Positions 35,423 through 50,146 of a stretch of DNA of 64,000 bases are shown here, in pieces (within the stretch, counting starts at the first letter, position 1; each line of letters starts with the position of its first letter). This DNA is from Termitomyces sp. T153 (taxonomy: Eukaryota > Basidiomycota > Agaricomycetes > Agaricales > Lyophyllaceae): the NCBI GenBank assembly GCA_018296165.2, contig JACKQL020000080.1, forward strand, positions 62,001 through 126,000, given 5' to 3'. The translations under genes were made by a program, and so were the position numbers. Under the pieces are notes generated by a model. That model was not told the origin of the DNA and did not search any database. It saw only the letters and a program-made list of their open reading frames with translations.

Positions 35423-36022
35423 CTATTTTCTCAACTTCCAGGCCTCGTCGATACCCATCCTCGAAAAAACCTCCGCCATAGCACCATCAGGTTGTGGATT
35501 TCTATCTGTCGGGATCACTTGAGGAGGGATGGTACCTTTCTTATCCATAAGACCCAAACCGCCCTCACTACCAGCTGCCATTTCACCAGGAGCCATGGCA
35601 TATCTCACCGACGCGCTCTCACCTACTCCGTTTGGATGGGTTGGAACTGTGCGAATAGTTTGTTCGTGCGCGAGAAGGGAGGAGCTCGTGGAACTGACCT
35701 GGGTTCCACTCGTGTTGGGCGCCTCCGTCGACGGAAAATCGATATACGGGGATGACGTCGGGTAAGCGCCCGAAGGCACAGAGTAGTGATTTGACGACGC
35801 GTCGGGCTCGGAAACGACGTAAAGAGTGCGACGACCATGGAGGAGCTCGGGGGAGAAGTCCATCTGCTTCTCGTAGATGGCCGAGGGATGTGTCGGTGAG
35901 TGCGACATTAGAGGCGAATCACCCATAGCAGCGAAGGGCGAGTGGAAGGCGCGAACAGGAGGACGGGTGGTGCGCGGGACAACTCGGACAGTGCTAGACA
36001 GGACACGGAGGACGGAAGACAT
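35423..36022 (-). CDS. Uncharacterised 199-residue protein with mitochondrial-type leader
   Basis: Single uninterrupted exon, 199 residues. The first 33 residues (MSSVLRVLSSTVRVVPRTTR and on) are rich in Arg, Ser and Val and free of acidic residues, as in mitochondrial presequences. The middle is Ser/Pro/Thr-rich and probably disordered. Two short regions look conserved: YEKQMDFSPELLHGRRTLYV, and the C-terminus DGAMAEVFSRMGIDEAWKLR. I do not recognise the family. An intronless gene is unusual beside the intron-rich neighbours. Confidence 0.75.
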   Translation of the reverse strand: MSSVLRVLSSTVRVVPRTTRPPVRAFHSPFAAMGDSPLMSHSPTHPSAIYEKQMDFSPELLHGRRTLYVVSEPDASSNHYSVPSGAYPTSSPYIDFPSTEAPNTSGTQVSSTSSSLLAHEQTIRTVPTHPNGVGESASVRYAMAPGEMAAGSEGGLGLMDKKGTIPPQVIPTDRNPQPDGAMAEVFSRMGIDEAWKLRK

Positions 36023-36600
36023 GATAAGATTGAGTGGGGTTTAGGAACAAGAATCTTGAAGCTTCATTATAAACATCTCACTAGTGGTGGGAATCCTGGG
36101 GTAAATCGTCTGTCTGTGACGTATGCAGTCACATTCATAAATTACCATCAAAAAATGTTCTTCGCGCTGTAATTATTCGGCCTCCCTTCATGACGGGGAG
36201 TGCGCAGCCATGGGCATTTTTCGGGGTGACCATCCTATTTTACAGAATTTCCTGCTCCGAGTAGAGAAATCGTCTCTCGTCACGCAGTGTATACTGTCTG
36301 AGACACCCCCGCCTCAGAAGATATCCCAGAATGGAAAGACACGTTGATGCCCCTTAAGGTTATTGGGGATGTTATTGCCGCTAAGAAATGAGACCACTTC
36401 TCTTGTAGTTGGGCGACAAGTACCTCGAATTTCATCCACATCGTACGTTTCAGTCTGCATGCAGGTATTCACGCTTATTGTACAAAGAGTGAAGGTACAT
36501 TGAAAACTTGATCAAGTACAAGTACATATGCAAAGAACAAACGAACATGTAATACTATACATTATCTTGTGCAACTATTTAATTCTACAAATCTTAGTTT
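36023..36600. other. Intergenic, upstream of the small mitochondrial-type gene
   Basis: Promoter space for the gene at 35,423-36,022 and 3' flank of PFK2/FBPase2. I see nothing recognisable in it. Confidence 0.4.
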
Positions 36601-39067
<2,467 letters not shown>

Positions 39068-39616
39068 GATTGGACTCAAAATCCGAGAAAGATAAGCAGC
39101 GAATGAAGACGTGGGATAAGATCCAACGCCGCCCGACCCGGTAGTCAAAATATCATGTGATGCTGAATTCCAATTTATGCGCCAAGTCTGGGGTAGAAAA
39201 AAGTGTACAGTGACATTGTGTCATCAGCTGCAGTGATCAACATTACAATGAGCTATAGTAGGTAATACAACTCAATAAGAGCGGGAAGCAATTAATTAAG
39301 AATGTGAGGTGATCGTGAATACGAGATTTTGTAAAGTGGGCACTAGACGGAGATGGAAAGTTGCATCGGGAACGCAAGCATGTACGTTGAATTGGATATA
39401 CGACGACGATGAGGGTATCGGAGTGCTCCGGAAGAAGATGTAATGAATAGATAACCGCCGGTGGGCGAAACCTTGAATTATGTGTCTACTTGTGAAGCCT
39501 GACTCGTCAAGTGAGCTGTGTGAAAAACATGGGCGAGATGATACGTTATGACATACCAACCATGAAGAATTTCCGTAAAGCCATATCCTGTTACAGCTAA
39601 TGTGTTAGCGGCCACA
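39068..39616. other. Intergenic, PFK2/FBPase2 promoter
   Basis: Between the PFK2/FBPase2 start and the casein kinase stop. A frame continuing upstream of the chosen ATG has no ATG of its own. Nothing else is recognised. Confidence 0.4.
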
Positions 39617-41921
39617 TCACCCTCTACAACAGAGGGTAGCCCAGAACCCACGCCCACGCCCATGGCCACCTTCCTCATGTTGCTCTCCTACCCTCTGCAT
39701 CTGCTCTCTATCATAGATTCCCATGGCCCTATTCCCAGAAAGATCTCTAGTAGCAGTGCCAGCAGTAGTGGTCTCTCGGGAATTGTTCCCATTTTTGTGG
39801 TGAGCCTGAGCATACAGGTATGTGTCGGAGCCATTGAGGTGCACACCACTGGGAGTGACATTTCCTGGATTTGAAGAATGGTGACCGTATGATTGCTGCG
39901 TACGGTAACCAGTAGGACTGGGCGTAGTAGCGTACGGATGGGGAAGTGAGAGGCCCACACTAGTATTGGCAACCTCCTGTCGGCTAGCACGGCGAGTCGT
40001 AGGAGCCAAGGGCTGGACACTACTAATATCCCGGTTAGACGGCCTCTGTTCTCCACCTGTTCGCCGGGCATTTTTGAGATGGGCTGGTGCTGGGCTGTGG
40101 ACTAGCGGCGTCGCCGGCGTGACATTGTCCTGAACTTGCCGAGAACCACGCCGATGAGCACCGTGCTCTCGGTCTCTCTCCCGCTCTCGGTCTCGCCTGT
40201 GCTCACGATGAGGTGTCGCAGGTGAAGCAGTAGCATGGGCCTGAGCGAGCAAAGAGGACGTCTAGGTGGGTCTGATAATGAAAACAACGTGAAACAATAG
40301 GGGACATACATTTCCGGCTTCCCAGCCTTTGCCTCCGTTGAGGAGCATCCAATCAAATACCCCATCTTCGGTCTCTCCTAAGGTTTTGAGGACTTTAGTG
40401 AACAGCTCTCTGAGAAAATCGTAGTCGGGGCTCTCTTCAAAGCCCAATTTCCGGACATAATTCATGTATATTGCGAACTCCTCTGCATGAACAAGGCCAT
40501 GAGACATGCACCAATGTATGAGTTGGGTTAACTGACCTGGAAAACCCTCACAAAGCTCGTTGATGGGTGTAGATTGTTTTTTCTCTCCAATCTTCTCATA
40601 CTTCTGCTTGTTCGTAGCGGCCCTCAATCCCTGCCAAGGCAGACCTCCGCGCAAAAAGTACATGAAGACATGACCAAGAGATTCCAAATCATCTCTTCTT
40701 GACTGCTCCCGTCCAAGGTGTGTATTGATAGACATGTATCGAGCTGTGCCCGATAGTGACTTCCGTTCCCGATAAGGAATGTGCACCTTCGTCTTTGGAT
40801 CGCGATAATGTTTTGCCATTCCAAAGTCTGAAATGATAACATCAGAGGTTGATCAATGGAAGTGTAATTGGACTGAAGCACGAAGTTAAAGAATTACTCA
40901 TACCGATGATATGAATCGTATTTGCATTCTTCGTTCCCGGCACCCCGATCAAGAAATTATCTGGCTTGATATCGCGATAGATCAACGACTTGTCATGAAT
41001 GGCTTGGACTCGCGTGATCTGTGTCGTAGGAATATATATCAGATACATGGGGAAAAAGGTATGATCGTTCTTGAGGGATATCACACGCAACAGTCTTGCT
41101 GTGGCGCTGTGAAAAAATGGAAGTGACAGGACTTACCATCTGTTTCGCGGCCATACATACCGTCTTGATAGTGAACTTGCGCCCGCACATGTCAAACAGA
41201 TCTTCCAAATTGGGGCCAAGAAGGTCAATAACAAGCACGTTATGCAACCCCTCTTGCCCAAAATGGTGAACTTGGGGAACTCCGGCTGTAAGAGAATAGG
41301 GGAGACAATGAATTTGGATGTTCAGCTCGAGATGGAATCAAGAGCGACTCACGCGTTCCATTCAACGTTCTGTATGACCGAAATTCGTCCCGTAGTTGTG
41401 GAGCGTCGGATTTGCGAGGTTCCTGGTTACAGTATGAGCGTCAAGTACAAGCGCCCGGATGCGGTACGTACAAATTTGATGGCAACGGGAGTATTGGAGA
41501 GCATCTTGCTACCTACAATAGAAAATGTAGTCAGAGCCGCGCAGTGACACAGGTAGAAGATAGAATGGAAAGAGTGAGATTGAACTTTGACCCGCCCAGA
41601 GCCAGATAGAAAAGAGAGACGGCAATGATCATCCATGCACAGCACGAACACGCTGATTGTTACTTTTTCTCAAAACATGACGATGGCCGGGACAAAGAGA
41701 GTCGTTGAATGCCTCTGCTGGCAGATTCCGTCCCTCGCGGAGACATTCGGAAGACAATGACTGGACAATTGAGATGAAGTCCACGCACCTTCGAAAACGA
41801 CACCAAAAGATCCCTCTCCAATCTTCTTTCCGACTCTGAAGTGATTTCCAACAATACCATTGGAGGTCGTAGACTGTGATGGGTGCGAAGAGGAAGAAGC
41901 AATGACATGGGGAGTGGCCAT
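39617..41921 (-). CDS. Casein kinase I, YCK-type, lipidated C-terminus
   Basis: Multi-exon serine/threonine kinase of about 500 residues. [20 protein letters not shown] precedes the kinase domain. The glycine loop is [16 protein letters not shown], the lysine strand TPVAIKFEPR, the catalytic loop [14 protein letters not shown], and the DFG segment [12 protein letters not shown]. The CK1-specific stretch [19 protein letters not shown] replaces the usual APE motif. The roughly 205-residue tail is Ser/Thr/Arg/Gln-rich ([18 protein letters not shown]) and ends FWATLCCRG. Paired cysteines at the extreme C-terminus are the palmitoylation site in yeast Yck1/Yck2, which anchors these kinases at the plasma membrane, where they act in glucose sensing and endocytosis. 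Confidence 0.93.
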
Positions 41922-44541
41922 TATTGGATGTAGTTGGCGATTGAAGGCGCCAGTTCAGGAATATATAGCACGTGAAGTGAATTAAAGAGTCAAGAGCCAC
42001 CGAGGCAAAAGGAGAGGAGGGACTGGCACTGTCGGTAACGGGCGGACTTCAATTTTTGAAATGCGTGGCCGCTTGATCGGCATTCCCCGATAGCGGCATA
42101 GGGAACCTATTTTTTCTCACGTCGGACCGATGTTCCTTGCATTGAAGCTCAACGTGCCATGGCCACTTACTTCACGATCGTCTGTATGACAGTGAAACGC
42201 CAACGAATTCAGATGTCTCCGCCGATGTCGGTTTGAATGTCGATTGAACTTGTGTGTCGGCTGTATGGTTTCTCTGTGGCATGTCATCATATCTACCTCC
42301 CAAGTGTTTTTCGTGATGATTTGCTTAACGCTATGTGCTTCAGCCATCGGGCCTGGACATCAACGGTGCAAGCAGTCAATGGTTTAGCATCGCAAACAGA
42401 GATAATGTTATATCAGTTCATTGTTTCACACATGGCCGACTAGCGCCGGCGCGGCGAGTACTCCATTTAATCACTCAAATGCTACATTTGATCTACAGTG
42501 AATGTAGATCAACTTTTCTCATCTACTCGTGCGAACTTTCGAAATGTATTCTTCATTCTCGTTACGTGTGTATCCCTTTGCAACACTCGATGCAACTCGA
42601 TTGGTGAGTAATTGGCTGAAATCAACATGTATACCGTTCTCTTTGAGACTTGAGGTGGTCTAAGTACTTTTGAGGGACTGTCCCTGCGAAGCCATATAGT
42701 GCGTCTGCTGAGAAGAGGAAATCGGCTAAGCATTACCCTTACGGGACAAAACGGTGAGATGTTTGTTTTTCCTCTTTTTGCGTTCATATGCATGCTTACT
42801 CTCTCCCTCGGAACAGAAAACCTTGAAACCTCGCGAACCTCGCTGTCCGGCTGTTTCAATTCCGCGGCGTCGAGAATATTGTTGACTTGCTACCGTTATA
42901 GAAATACATTCGCCTAGGCCAAACGATAACGTCAGAACCTTTGCTTGTTCTGCTATCATCTGAGGAACACCAGTGGATGTGTTTGAGCGCCCACGTGTAC
43001 CTTACCCAAGAACGAGTTTCTACTAAGTATGATGTATCTATTTTGGTATTTCTAATGCTGAGCACCCCCTTCGCTGGGCACAGGCGCAGATATTGTAAAT
43101 CCTGATCATCCATAGCCTACTGATAACTCTCTTTTTTCAAGGATGGTTCGTTCCGGAGGATTTTCTGTTCGACGATTAAGGTGCTGTCTGACATCCTGGA
43201 AATGATATCCAGATAGAATCGGGCCTTAAGGCAAACATCACGAATAGTTCTGCACTCTGACTAGGAATACATACCAATTAACTTCACTGGAGCAAACATG
43301 GTGAGTCTATCTGTAAAGCCTGCCAGCGCTGTATCCACTATATATTACAACTTTTCTTCAGAGGATCTGTTCGAATTCTTCTCTGGTTAATTAACCGTAT
43401 CGATTTTGTGGCTCTTGACTGCTTGGGTTGGTCGGAAGAGAAAAGAGACAAGTTCAATACTCTCGCCGATGAACTCAGCGTAGGATCTCTCTCCGAATTA
43501 GCTATGCTCGAGAAAGCCGCATCGGAGTAGATCGCCATATACACAGTAAGCAGTGTAGTACATATGTTAAAATTGGTCAGCCACACTGATCAACTCCTTG
43601 TCCAGGCAGATACGGATGACTGATAGGCCCTTAGGGCGGCTAGAGACATAAAGCAACTCTTCCTACTTTCATGCCTACGAGTCTGATTCACCTTTTCCCA
43701 GCTATAAGTGTCAAACAAAGAGAAGATTACAGGTCTATGCATGCAAAACATGCAACAGCGAGGACCCCGACTCAATCCAAACCCCTCGCTCCGACCGAGA
43801 TTTACATTTCAGCAGCTTTCGAAATTGGTGTGTCACCGCCATTCTAAATTTGTACGCCTCCCAGGTTTTCTCAAGACATACATCATTCTCCCATTTATTG
43901 CATGGCCACAGAAACACTTTTTGATCTTGCGCTTCAAAATCAATACATTTCTCTGTTTCGAGTCGGATCCGATCAGATCGATCAGAGTCGATCGGCGATT
44001 AATTCAGTCTATCCAAATTCTATGTCCATCTCGTCGATAGCTAGCGTCTATCCCAACGGTATGATCGTTCTCTCAGGGAGCGACTCAATGTTATATGATG
44101 CTCTTTGCGGTAATGGTGTGAGTGGAATGTCCTGTCCTCGTTGCCATCATTTCTACCGCCTGGTATTCGACCTTCGGACAATATCGGGATGGCATACGTT
44201 TGATACGGAGAGAGTCTGAGTTCTAGACATATAATCAAGAATCAGAGGATCGCAATGGGCCTAGGGTCTCCTAGCGTCCCCTAGTAAATATCCCCTTGGG
44301 TCTCGCCTCGGTGACTTAGCCCGACCACAAAGCAGAATTTTTCAGAAAACAAACCGCTGTCTTTGTCTGTCTCAGTTTGTCCAGCCAAAAGGTCCGGACA
44401 AATCTGGCCCGCTCAAGGAAAATTTGATGGCCGCAACAATATAAAAATGTGTAACCGGACGAGTGCGCTAATCTCCAGGCCTTAAAGCTTAACGTTTCAA
44501 CGTCAACATCCGAAGGTCGTCCAGTAATACACTCTTAGGGA
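41922..44541. other. Gene-poor region, 2.6 kb
   Basis: Between the casein kinase start and the protoglobin start. It contains one coding-like but broken stretch (43,142-43,531, listed separately). Other open frames are short, overlap on both strands and lack motifs. Repeats and transposon ends were not seen. Confidence 0.45.
43142..43531 (+). pseudogene. Possible decayed coding remnant, unidentified
   Basis: In the plus direction the stretch reads as protein-like fragments: VPEDFLFDD broken by a stop, then NDIQIESGLKANITNSSAL broken by a stop. After a gap with splice-like borders comes NRIDFVALDCLGWSEEKRDK and on to SELAMLEKAASE with a terminal stop. The last segment is amphipathic and compositionally like a real protein. 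The stops and lack of a start suggest a relic, or exons of an unrecognised gene. I cannot name the family. Confidence 0.3.
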
Positions 44542-45368
44542 ATGCAACATATCGACCCAGCCTCGCTAAACAACCTACCCACGCGGATCGCCTACCTCCG
44601 TGACTTCATCGGTTTTACCCAAGCCGACGCGGACGCTCTCCATGCCGCCGCGCCTGTCGTTGGCCCTCTCGTGCCCACCGTAGTCGACACCGTCTACGAA
44701 AAGCTTTTTTGTTTTGATATCACTGCAAAGGCGTTTGTACCACGGCAGACGGGGTATACGGGTGTTGCCCCTACGCGATTGGAAGATTTGAGTCTAGATC
44801 ATCCTCAGATTAAGTTTAGGAAGGATTTTTTGGCACAGTATTGCAAGAAGCTTGTTACAATGGATTATGAGAAGGAGAGTTCATGGGAGTATTTAGATAA
44901 GGTGGGGTTGATGCACACAGGAGTGGCTGGGTTTAAGCATCGGTATGTTTCTCTTCCTGGCCATCTGTGAGCGTAAAATACTGACTGTATGGGCACGCAC
45001 AAGGGAGAAGAAACCCGGCCTTCGCGTGGAATATATCCACTGCTCAATATTGTTGGGATACGTCGAGGATATCCTTCTCAACGCTGTCGCTACCCATCCT
45101 GACCTGGATCTTGACACTAAAACCGTAGTAATACGGGCTGTGAACAAGGTATACCTCCTTTCCTCTACCTCCTCTTGCTCGCTGACCGCATGCCGAAAAG
45201 ATCCTATGGATCCAAAACGACCTTTTCGCACGTCACTACGTCACTGACAACGAGTCATGGATCGACGCGAACGTCGGGACACCGTCGACATTTGCACTTG
45301 CAGTAGGTGGAGCTTTAGTATTGGGAGGATTGCTTGGGAGGTTGATTGGTCATGGAGGGAGGTGGTGA
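44542..45368 (+). CDS. Protoglobin-like heme protein with hydrophobic C-terminus
   Basis: Three exons, about 232 residues. The globin-sensor/protoglobin fold shows as RIAYLRDFIGFTQADADAL, VPTVVDTVYEKLF, DHPQIKFRKDFLAQY, WEYLDKVGLMHTGVAGFKHR and, after an intron, LRVEYIHCSILLGYVEDILL. A third exon starts ILWIQNDLFARHYVTDNES. Histidine in KVGLMHTG is the likely proximal heme ligand by position in the family. After the globin, a Gly/Ala/Leu-rich stretch (ALAVGGALVLGGLLGRLIG) ends in HGGRW and could be a tail anchor. Protoglobins bind oxygen, carbon monoxide or nitric oxide; the role of the fungal single-domain forms is not settled. The start is the first ATG, MQHIDPASLNNLPT. Confidence 0.82.
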
Positions 45369-46499
45369 GGCTGCGTGAACGTTTTCGGTGAACTCGGGAT
45401 AATGTAAGTCTAATATCGTAATATAAGAAACTTTAGATATGTAGTGTTAGATGACGATCTGGAACTCGAGGTAGGGTGGCAGGAAAGTTAAGGGAATAGG
45501 GATGCTTAATTCTTCGTTCAGTTCACACATTTCTCGACAGCTACGGAGGTTCGGAAATTTGCGCGTACTGCAAACGAAGAATTGAGATTACTTACACTTA
45601 CGTACGACTTCATAAAGCGTTCGTGATGTCAGTTCGACGATCTTCCGCTGGAAGATAATTACAGCGGAACATGAAACGAGCTAAGAGCCGGCTTTTCGGC
45701 AGTTCATCACAGAGGTACATTGCGCAAACACTTTATGAATTTCCGAAAAATCTGTACATATGTTCAATCTCTCAGAAATATGAACGAAGTGAACGAAGAA
45801 TATTTGATTTGTATCATACGTAGAGAAAGGTTTTTAAAGGTAGAATCTCACTCAAATCAGTGATCGACAAGATCAACGAACTTTGAATGACCACGTTCCT
45901 TGCCCAGGGGTTTGAGGTGCATCCATGGGGCATTTTTTATTCAGTACATATGTACCAAGCATTTACATCAGGCATCTTGGTGCAAAGGCCTGCCAACAAA
46001 GGATAAAGTCCATTTGAATCGTCGGCGATTAGATTCGGAGCCTGACGATCGGTACAACGAAAGTTCTGCAAGCATATAGATTTGTGACCATTCGTTACTA
46101 TGTTACTATTGTGATATCTACCTCCGCTACAATAATATAGCTATGGCCGAATCAATAAGGATACGCCACGGTAGACCTAATGAGACTATATAGAAAGGGC
46201 AAGTGGGGCAGCATCAAAACCCTAGTGGGGAAAGCTTGCCACCACTGCGTTCCAAATACGTAAGCACAAATCATTACATGAAATTAAGGGTAGAATAGTA
46301 GAAGATAGGTTGGGAGTTATATGTCTGCTTTCCTGGCGGCAATGCGCTGAACTTGTCCCCAGATACAGCCTGCCAGGTGAATGGTTGAAGGGTGCCAGTT
46401 TGAGGTGAAATATTGGGTAACGCGTCTTGTTTCCAATGGGGGTGCCTTGTTGGAAGAGGGATCGAAGCCAAGAAGCTGCAGTACGCAGGGAACGCAACC
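45369..46499. other. Intergenic region, 1.1 kb
   Basis: 3' flank of the protoglobin gene, with normal CpG content, leading into the CpG-poor island. Short frames only; nothing recognised. Confidence 0.4.
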
Positions 46500-47820
46500 T
46501 AAATAGTATGCAGAGTAATGTAGTGGCCAGATAGAATTATCTCATCTCAAAACAGGGACTTAGCTGTCTGTGTGATTTTCCTAGCTATGTCGGGAGATAG
46601 CCTGTCGCTCAAGATGAGCTCTCTGCATTCATGTCTCCATGATCTGTTCAACCTCAGTTGAGGCTTCTGTCCTGTAATCCACAAAGTAGGGACAATCCAC
46701 AAAGATATGATCATCCTCTGCAATTGAGTAACAGCTGAATCAACATCGATCTGATAGGCTCCTTCCTCAAGAGTGTAATCTCTGTTACACTTAGGCTTGC
46801 CTTCATTGAGGGATTGGTCACCAGTCTAAGATTGCATGAATTGTATAAATAATTCAACATTCATTTGAATGTATATGCAAACAATTGAGTGTACAGCCAT
46901 GGGGGAAAGTAAGAAGAGAAGACAACAAAATCTAAGTATTAGGTATGTATGGGTAGTGTGATCAGCAGAATGTAAACTAATGAGCAATAATGGTAGGCAA
47001 GGGGGGACAATAGGCATTGTCAAAAGCCCTGAGTCTTTATCTCCAACACATGTATTGATTGTTCTGTGATCAAGTGCTGAGTGGCCTCATTTTCATTATC
47101 CTCATTTTCACTAAGATTGACTGGCACAGGACCACCTGTCATCCAGAACACAGTCTCTAAACCAGAATGGATCAGGGTTTGGGATGTGAGAATTCAATTT
47201 GCTGGGCAGCACAGAATGTCCATCAAAAAGAGCAGCTACTCCTTTGATAGTATTGCCATTAAGTGATTCAAGTCCACTGATGCATGCTTACTGGGCTGTA
47301 CATGAAACACCAGCTGAAGACCAATAGTCACTGAGAATACTTCATCAAATGGTGAAACCTGGAGCACTCATAGTGGGGTCAGAACTGGACTTGGGTAAGA
47401 ACCTTACAAGAAATCCAGCAAAGAGTGCATGAACAGTTGGGTGGAGAAGGATGGAATTATCAGGAATATCTGGGTGGCTTGAAAATATAACACCAAACAC
47501 ATCACAAAGTAGGGTGTACGTAAGGGCAACTCAGGAGGCTGTGGCTCAATCACACAGTTAACAGTTAACAGAAGGAGATCCAAAGTCTATCCAGTACCAT
47601 ACAGTGTCTACAGGGCATAACTACTCACTTGGTAGAGAGGGATACAAAGAGAACAAGTCTGAGAAACACCCTAGGCCAGATGTGATGTTTCAGAGGCTTC
47701 AGAAGCATGGGAAACAACTGTACAACACAACAGAAACACTTCAACCTGAAAGTGGCAATTAAATCTGGAGTCTGATCCAAAAATAGAAATTCATTGTAAA
47801 TGGCCTTGATATCCAGAAAT
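46500..47820. repeat. CpG-depleted island, probable decayed repeat
   Basis: Over about 1.3 kb the dinucleotide CG is almost absent, whereas it is common on both sides (for example GCGCGTTGAG resumes at 47,829). CA and TG are correspondingly frequent. This pattern matches the CpG-poor transposon block at 53.3-58.3 kb and is what cytosine methylation followed by deamination leaves in silenced repeats. No coding frame survives and no terminal repeats were found, so the parent element is unknown. Confidence 0.55.
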
Positions 47821-47923
47821 AGCTTTTAGCGCGTTGAGAACTAATTTCGGCAATCACCGGAATGCGGTGGTCATGACGTCAAATGGTCAACAAGTGTGGT
47901 CAGATGTTCTCATCAGCTTATCA

Positions 47924-47979
47924 AGAGAGAAGATGTTTATAAAGAGAGAAAATGCTTATAAAGAGAGAAGATATTTAAT
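47924..47979. repeat. 19-bp tandem repeat, three units, with TATAA cores
   Basis: Three near-identical units in direct tandem, each starting AGAGAGAA and ending in TTATAA or TTTAAT. The array ends about 30 bp before the ATG of the oxidoreductase gene at 48,009. It thus places repeated TATA-like words in the expected core-promoter or 5' leader zone. Confidence 0.8.
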
Positions 47980-48008
47980 CCACAAAGACGTCCTCTTCCC
48001 ATTGAATC

Positions 48009-49424
48009 ATGTCAGCGACTAAGACTAACATCTTTATTCTTGGAGCCACTGGTATGTAGAGTCCATGGTAATTAGTGTAGTGATTCATCGTCCTGCTAGG
48101 TTACATCGGAGGCTCAGTTCTCGCTCGTTTTCTGAACCGCTCGGATGCAGCTTCCCTGAATTTCACTGCTCTTGTACGGTCTGCTGAAAAGGCTGCGAAA
48201 TTAAAACAACTGGGCGTCAAAACAGTTGTCGGTTCGCATACAGACGTGGCCTTAGTGGAAAAGCTAGCATATGAGGCTGACGTTGTCTTGTCTATTGTCA
48301 GTCTGAGATTATAGCTTGAACTAAATCTCATTTTGACGTGGAAAATGAAGGCGGATTGTGATTATCTCCCAGCTGCTGAAGCATTCCTGAAGGGACTCGA
48401 GTATCGTTTCAAAGTCACGGGCAATGTGCCTATCCTGATTCATACTGTGAGTGATTACTTCTCTACTTATCGTTCTTGAGATTCAGTTTCTTGATTCTGC
48501 GTGGTAAAGTCAGGGACTGGTATACCTCCCCCCGGACTTGTTAAGGATTGTTAACAGATCATTGCGCAGGCGTGCTAATCGACAATGCTGCCGGTGCTTT
48601 TGCGGGCGAAACTATCTATGATGATGCAAATCCCGATCAGATTGAAACCTTGGCCCCATCTCAACCTCATCGTGAAGTCGATTTAGCAATAATCAAAGCA
48701 GACAAGGAAGGTGTGTGTAACCGTTTTCAATATTCCGGGAACGAACCAACGATCGTAACAGGCTATGTGAAGACTTACATTATTCTTCCATCTACGATCT
48801 ACGGTCTTGCCTCCAATAAACTTGTCGATCTTGGCATCCAAAATCCTCACTCCATCCAAATCCCTGCTTTGATTGACGCATCCTTGAGTCGTGGTCAAGG
48901 TGGAATGGTCGGTCAGGGTAAGAACATGTGGCCCAATGTTCACATCGATGATGGTATGAAAGTGGAAATCTGATTTTCTTGTTTCGCTTTCCACTGACAC
49001 TTCCACTAGTGGCCGATTTGTACATTGTTCTCTACGACTCTATTAAGAATAACCCCGCGACCGGCCATGGTCGCGAGGGTTTTTACTTTGGTGAAAACGG
49101 CGAACATACTCTATATCAAATTGGCAAAGCCATCTCTGAGGCCCTCGTTGAGATCGGCAGGGGAAACAGTCCTGAACCGACCACCTTTAGCAAGGAAGAG
49201 GTCCAGAAATATTTCGTATGTTCATATTGTGAGCTTATTCGAAGGTCTATCAGCTCACTTTCGCTTCTTAGGGCTCCAACTATCTTGGTACTAACTCTCG
49301 CTGCCGGGCAAACCGTTCTCGGGCCATTGGATGGAAACCGACTAAGACTACTGCCGATATGCTGGGTAGTATCAAGTTGGAAGTCGCAGATTCACTCCAC
49401 AGGAAGCCCGTCCCATTGCGTTAG
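48009..49424 (+). CDS. NAD(P)-binding oxidoreductase, NmrA/epimerase-like
   Basis: Spliced gene of about 350 residues. It opens MSATKTNIFILGATGYIGGS, with the GxxGxxG dinucleotide-binding motif formed across intron 1, then NFTALVRSAEKAAKLKQLGV and VLSIADCDYLPAAEAFLKGL. YVKTYIILPSTIYGLASNKL and HIDDVADLYIVLYDSI resemble the substrate region of atypical short-chain dehydrogenases (NAD-dependent epimerase/NmrA type). The last exon gives YLGTNSRCRANRSRAIGWKP and the protein ends KPVPLR. Substrate unknown. The catalytic Tyr-x3-Lys of classical members is not clearly present, as is usual for NmrA-like proteins, so a redox-sensor role is also possible. Confidence 0.85.
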
Positions 49425-50146
49425 ACGCAACCTGTGGAGGAAGCAGAAAGTACTTTGTATTTATGTCAACACAGTGGTCAAGATAACCCTTACGACAACA
49501 CATCAAGGAAACATGTTGTAGTATTCTTCTTTGATAACTTTTTCGGACTGCATAACCGAGTCAACCCATAAAAAGCCTAGCTCAAGCAGCTGCGTAACGG
49601 CAACCGAAATCGTATGATGCCCACATGTACGGAAGTGACTTTCCGAAAAGTTCGTTCAAAGTACGACGTCTTTCAGAGTGTCCTTCCCTGAAATTGAGAT
49701 GAAAATAGATGACTCAGAAAGAACGCTAGGATCGCCACAAGACATGCACATACTGCAATTGTACAAGCTACTCGCAAGATGAAGTAATAAAAAGAATAGT
49801 TTATAAACCAGAAACGGCCGTGCGTGACTGCGAATGATGAAACAAATGTGTGCCAGACATGTGGTACGCTAGAGATAGAGGGTGATGCAAATAAAATGTG
49901 CAATGTGGATTGCGAATGAAGGATTAAAAGAAACGGTAGGTACATGCTAGTGCTTTTGTGGATGCACAGGAAAATGGATAGATATACGAGTAGCGTGCGT
50001 GTCCGTGGTGCGTGTCCGTGTTCGTGTAGGGTTGCGTGATAGCCGTTAGTGAGAAACGTGGCGTGCTTACAAGAGTCCAAGAAAATGGAAAGGCAAACGA
50101 GGGTATCAAGAAAGGAGCGACGGTGATGACAGGAAGGAGTGTGGAA
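49425..50146. other. Convergent intergenic region
   Basis: Lies between the oxidoreductase and the aspartic protease, which converge. A 135-codon minus frame at 49,673-50,080 is hydrophobic but has no motif and lies in the protease 3' flank. I see no gene. Confidence 0.45.

Noticed and set aside
49673..50080. 135-codon hydrophobic minus-strand frame
   Set aside because: Lies in the 3' flank of the aspartic protease, in sequence rich in GT/CA repeats; no motif.
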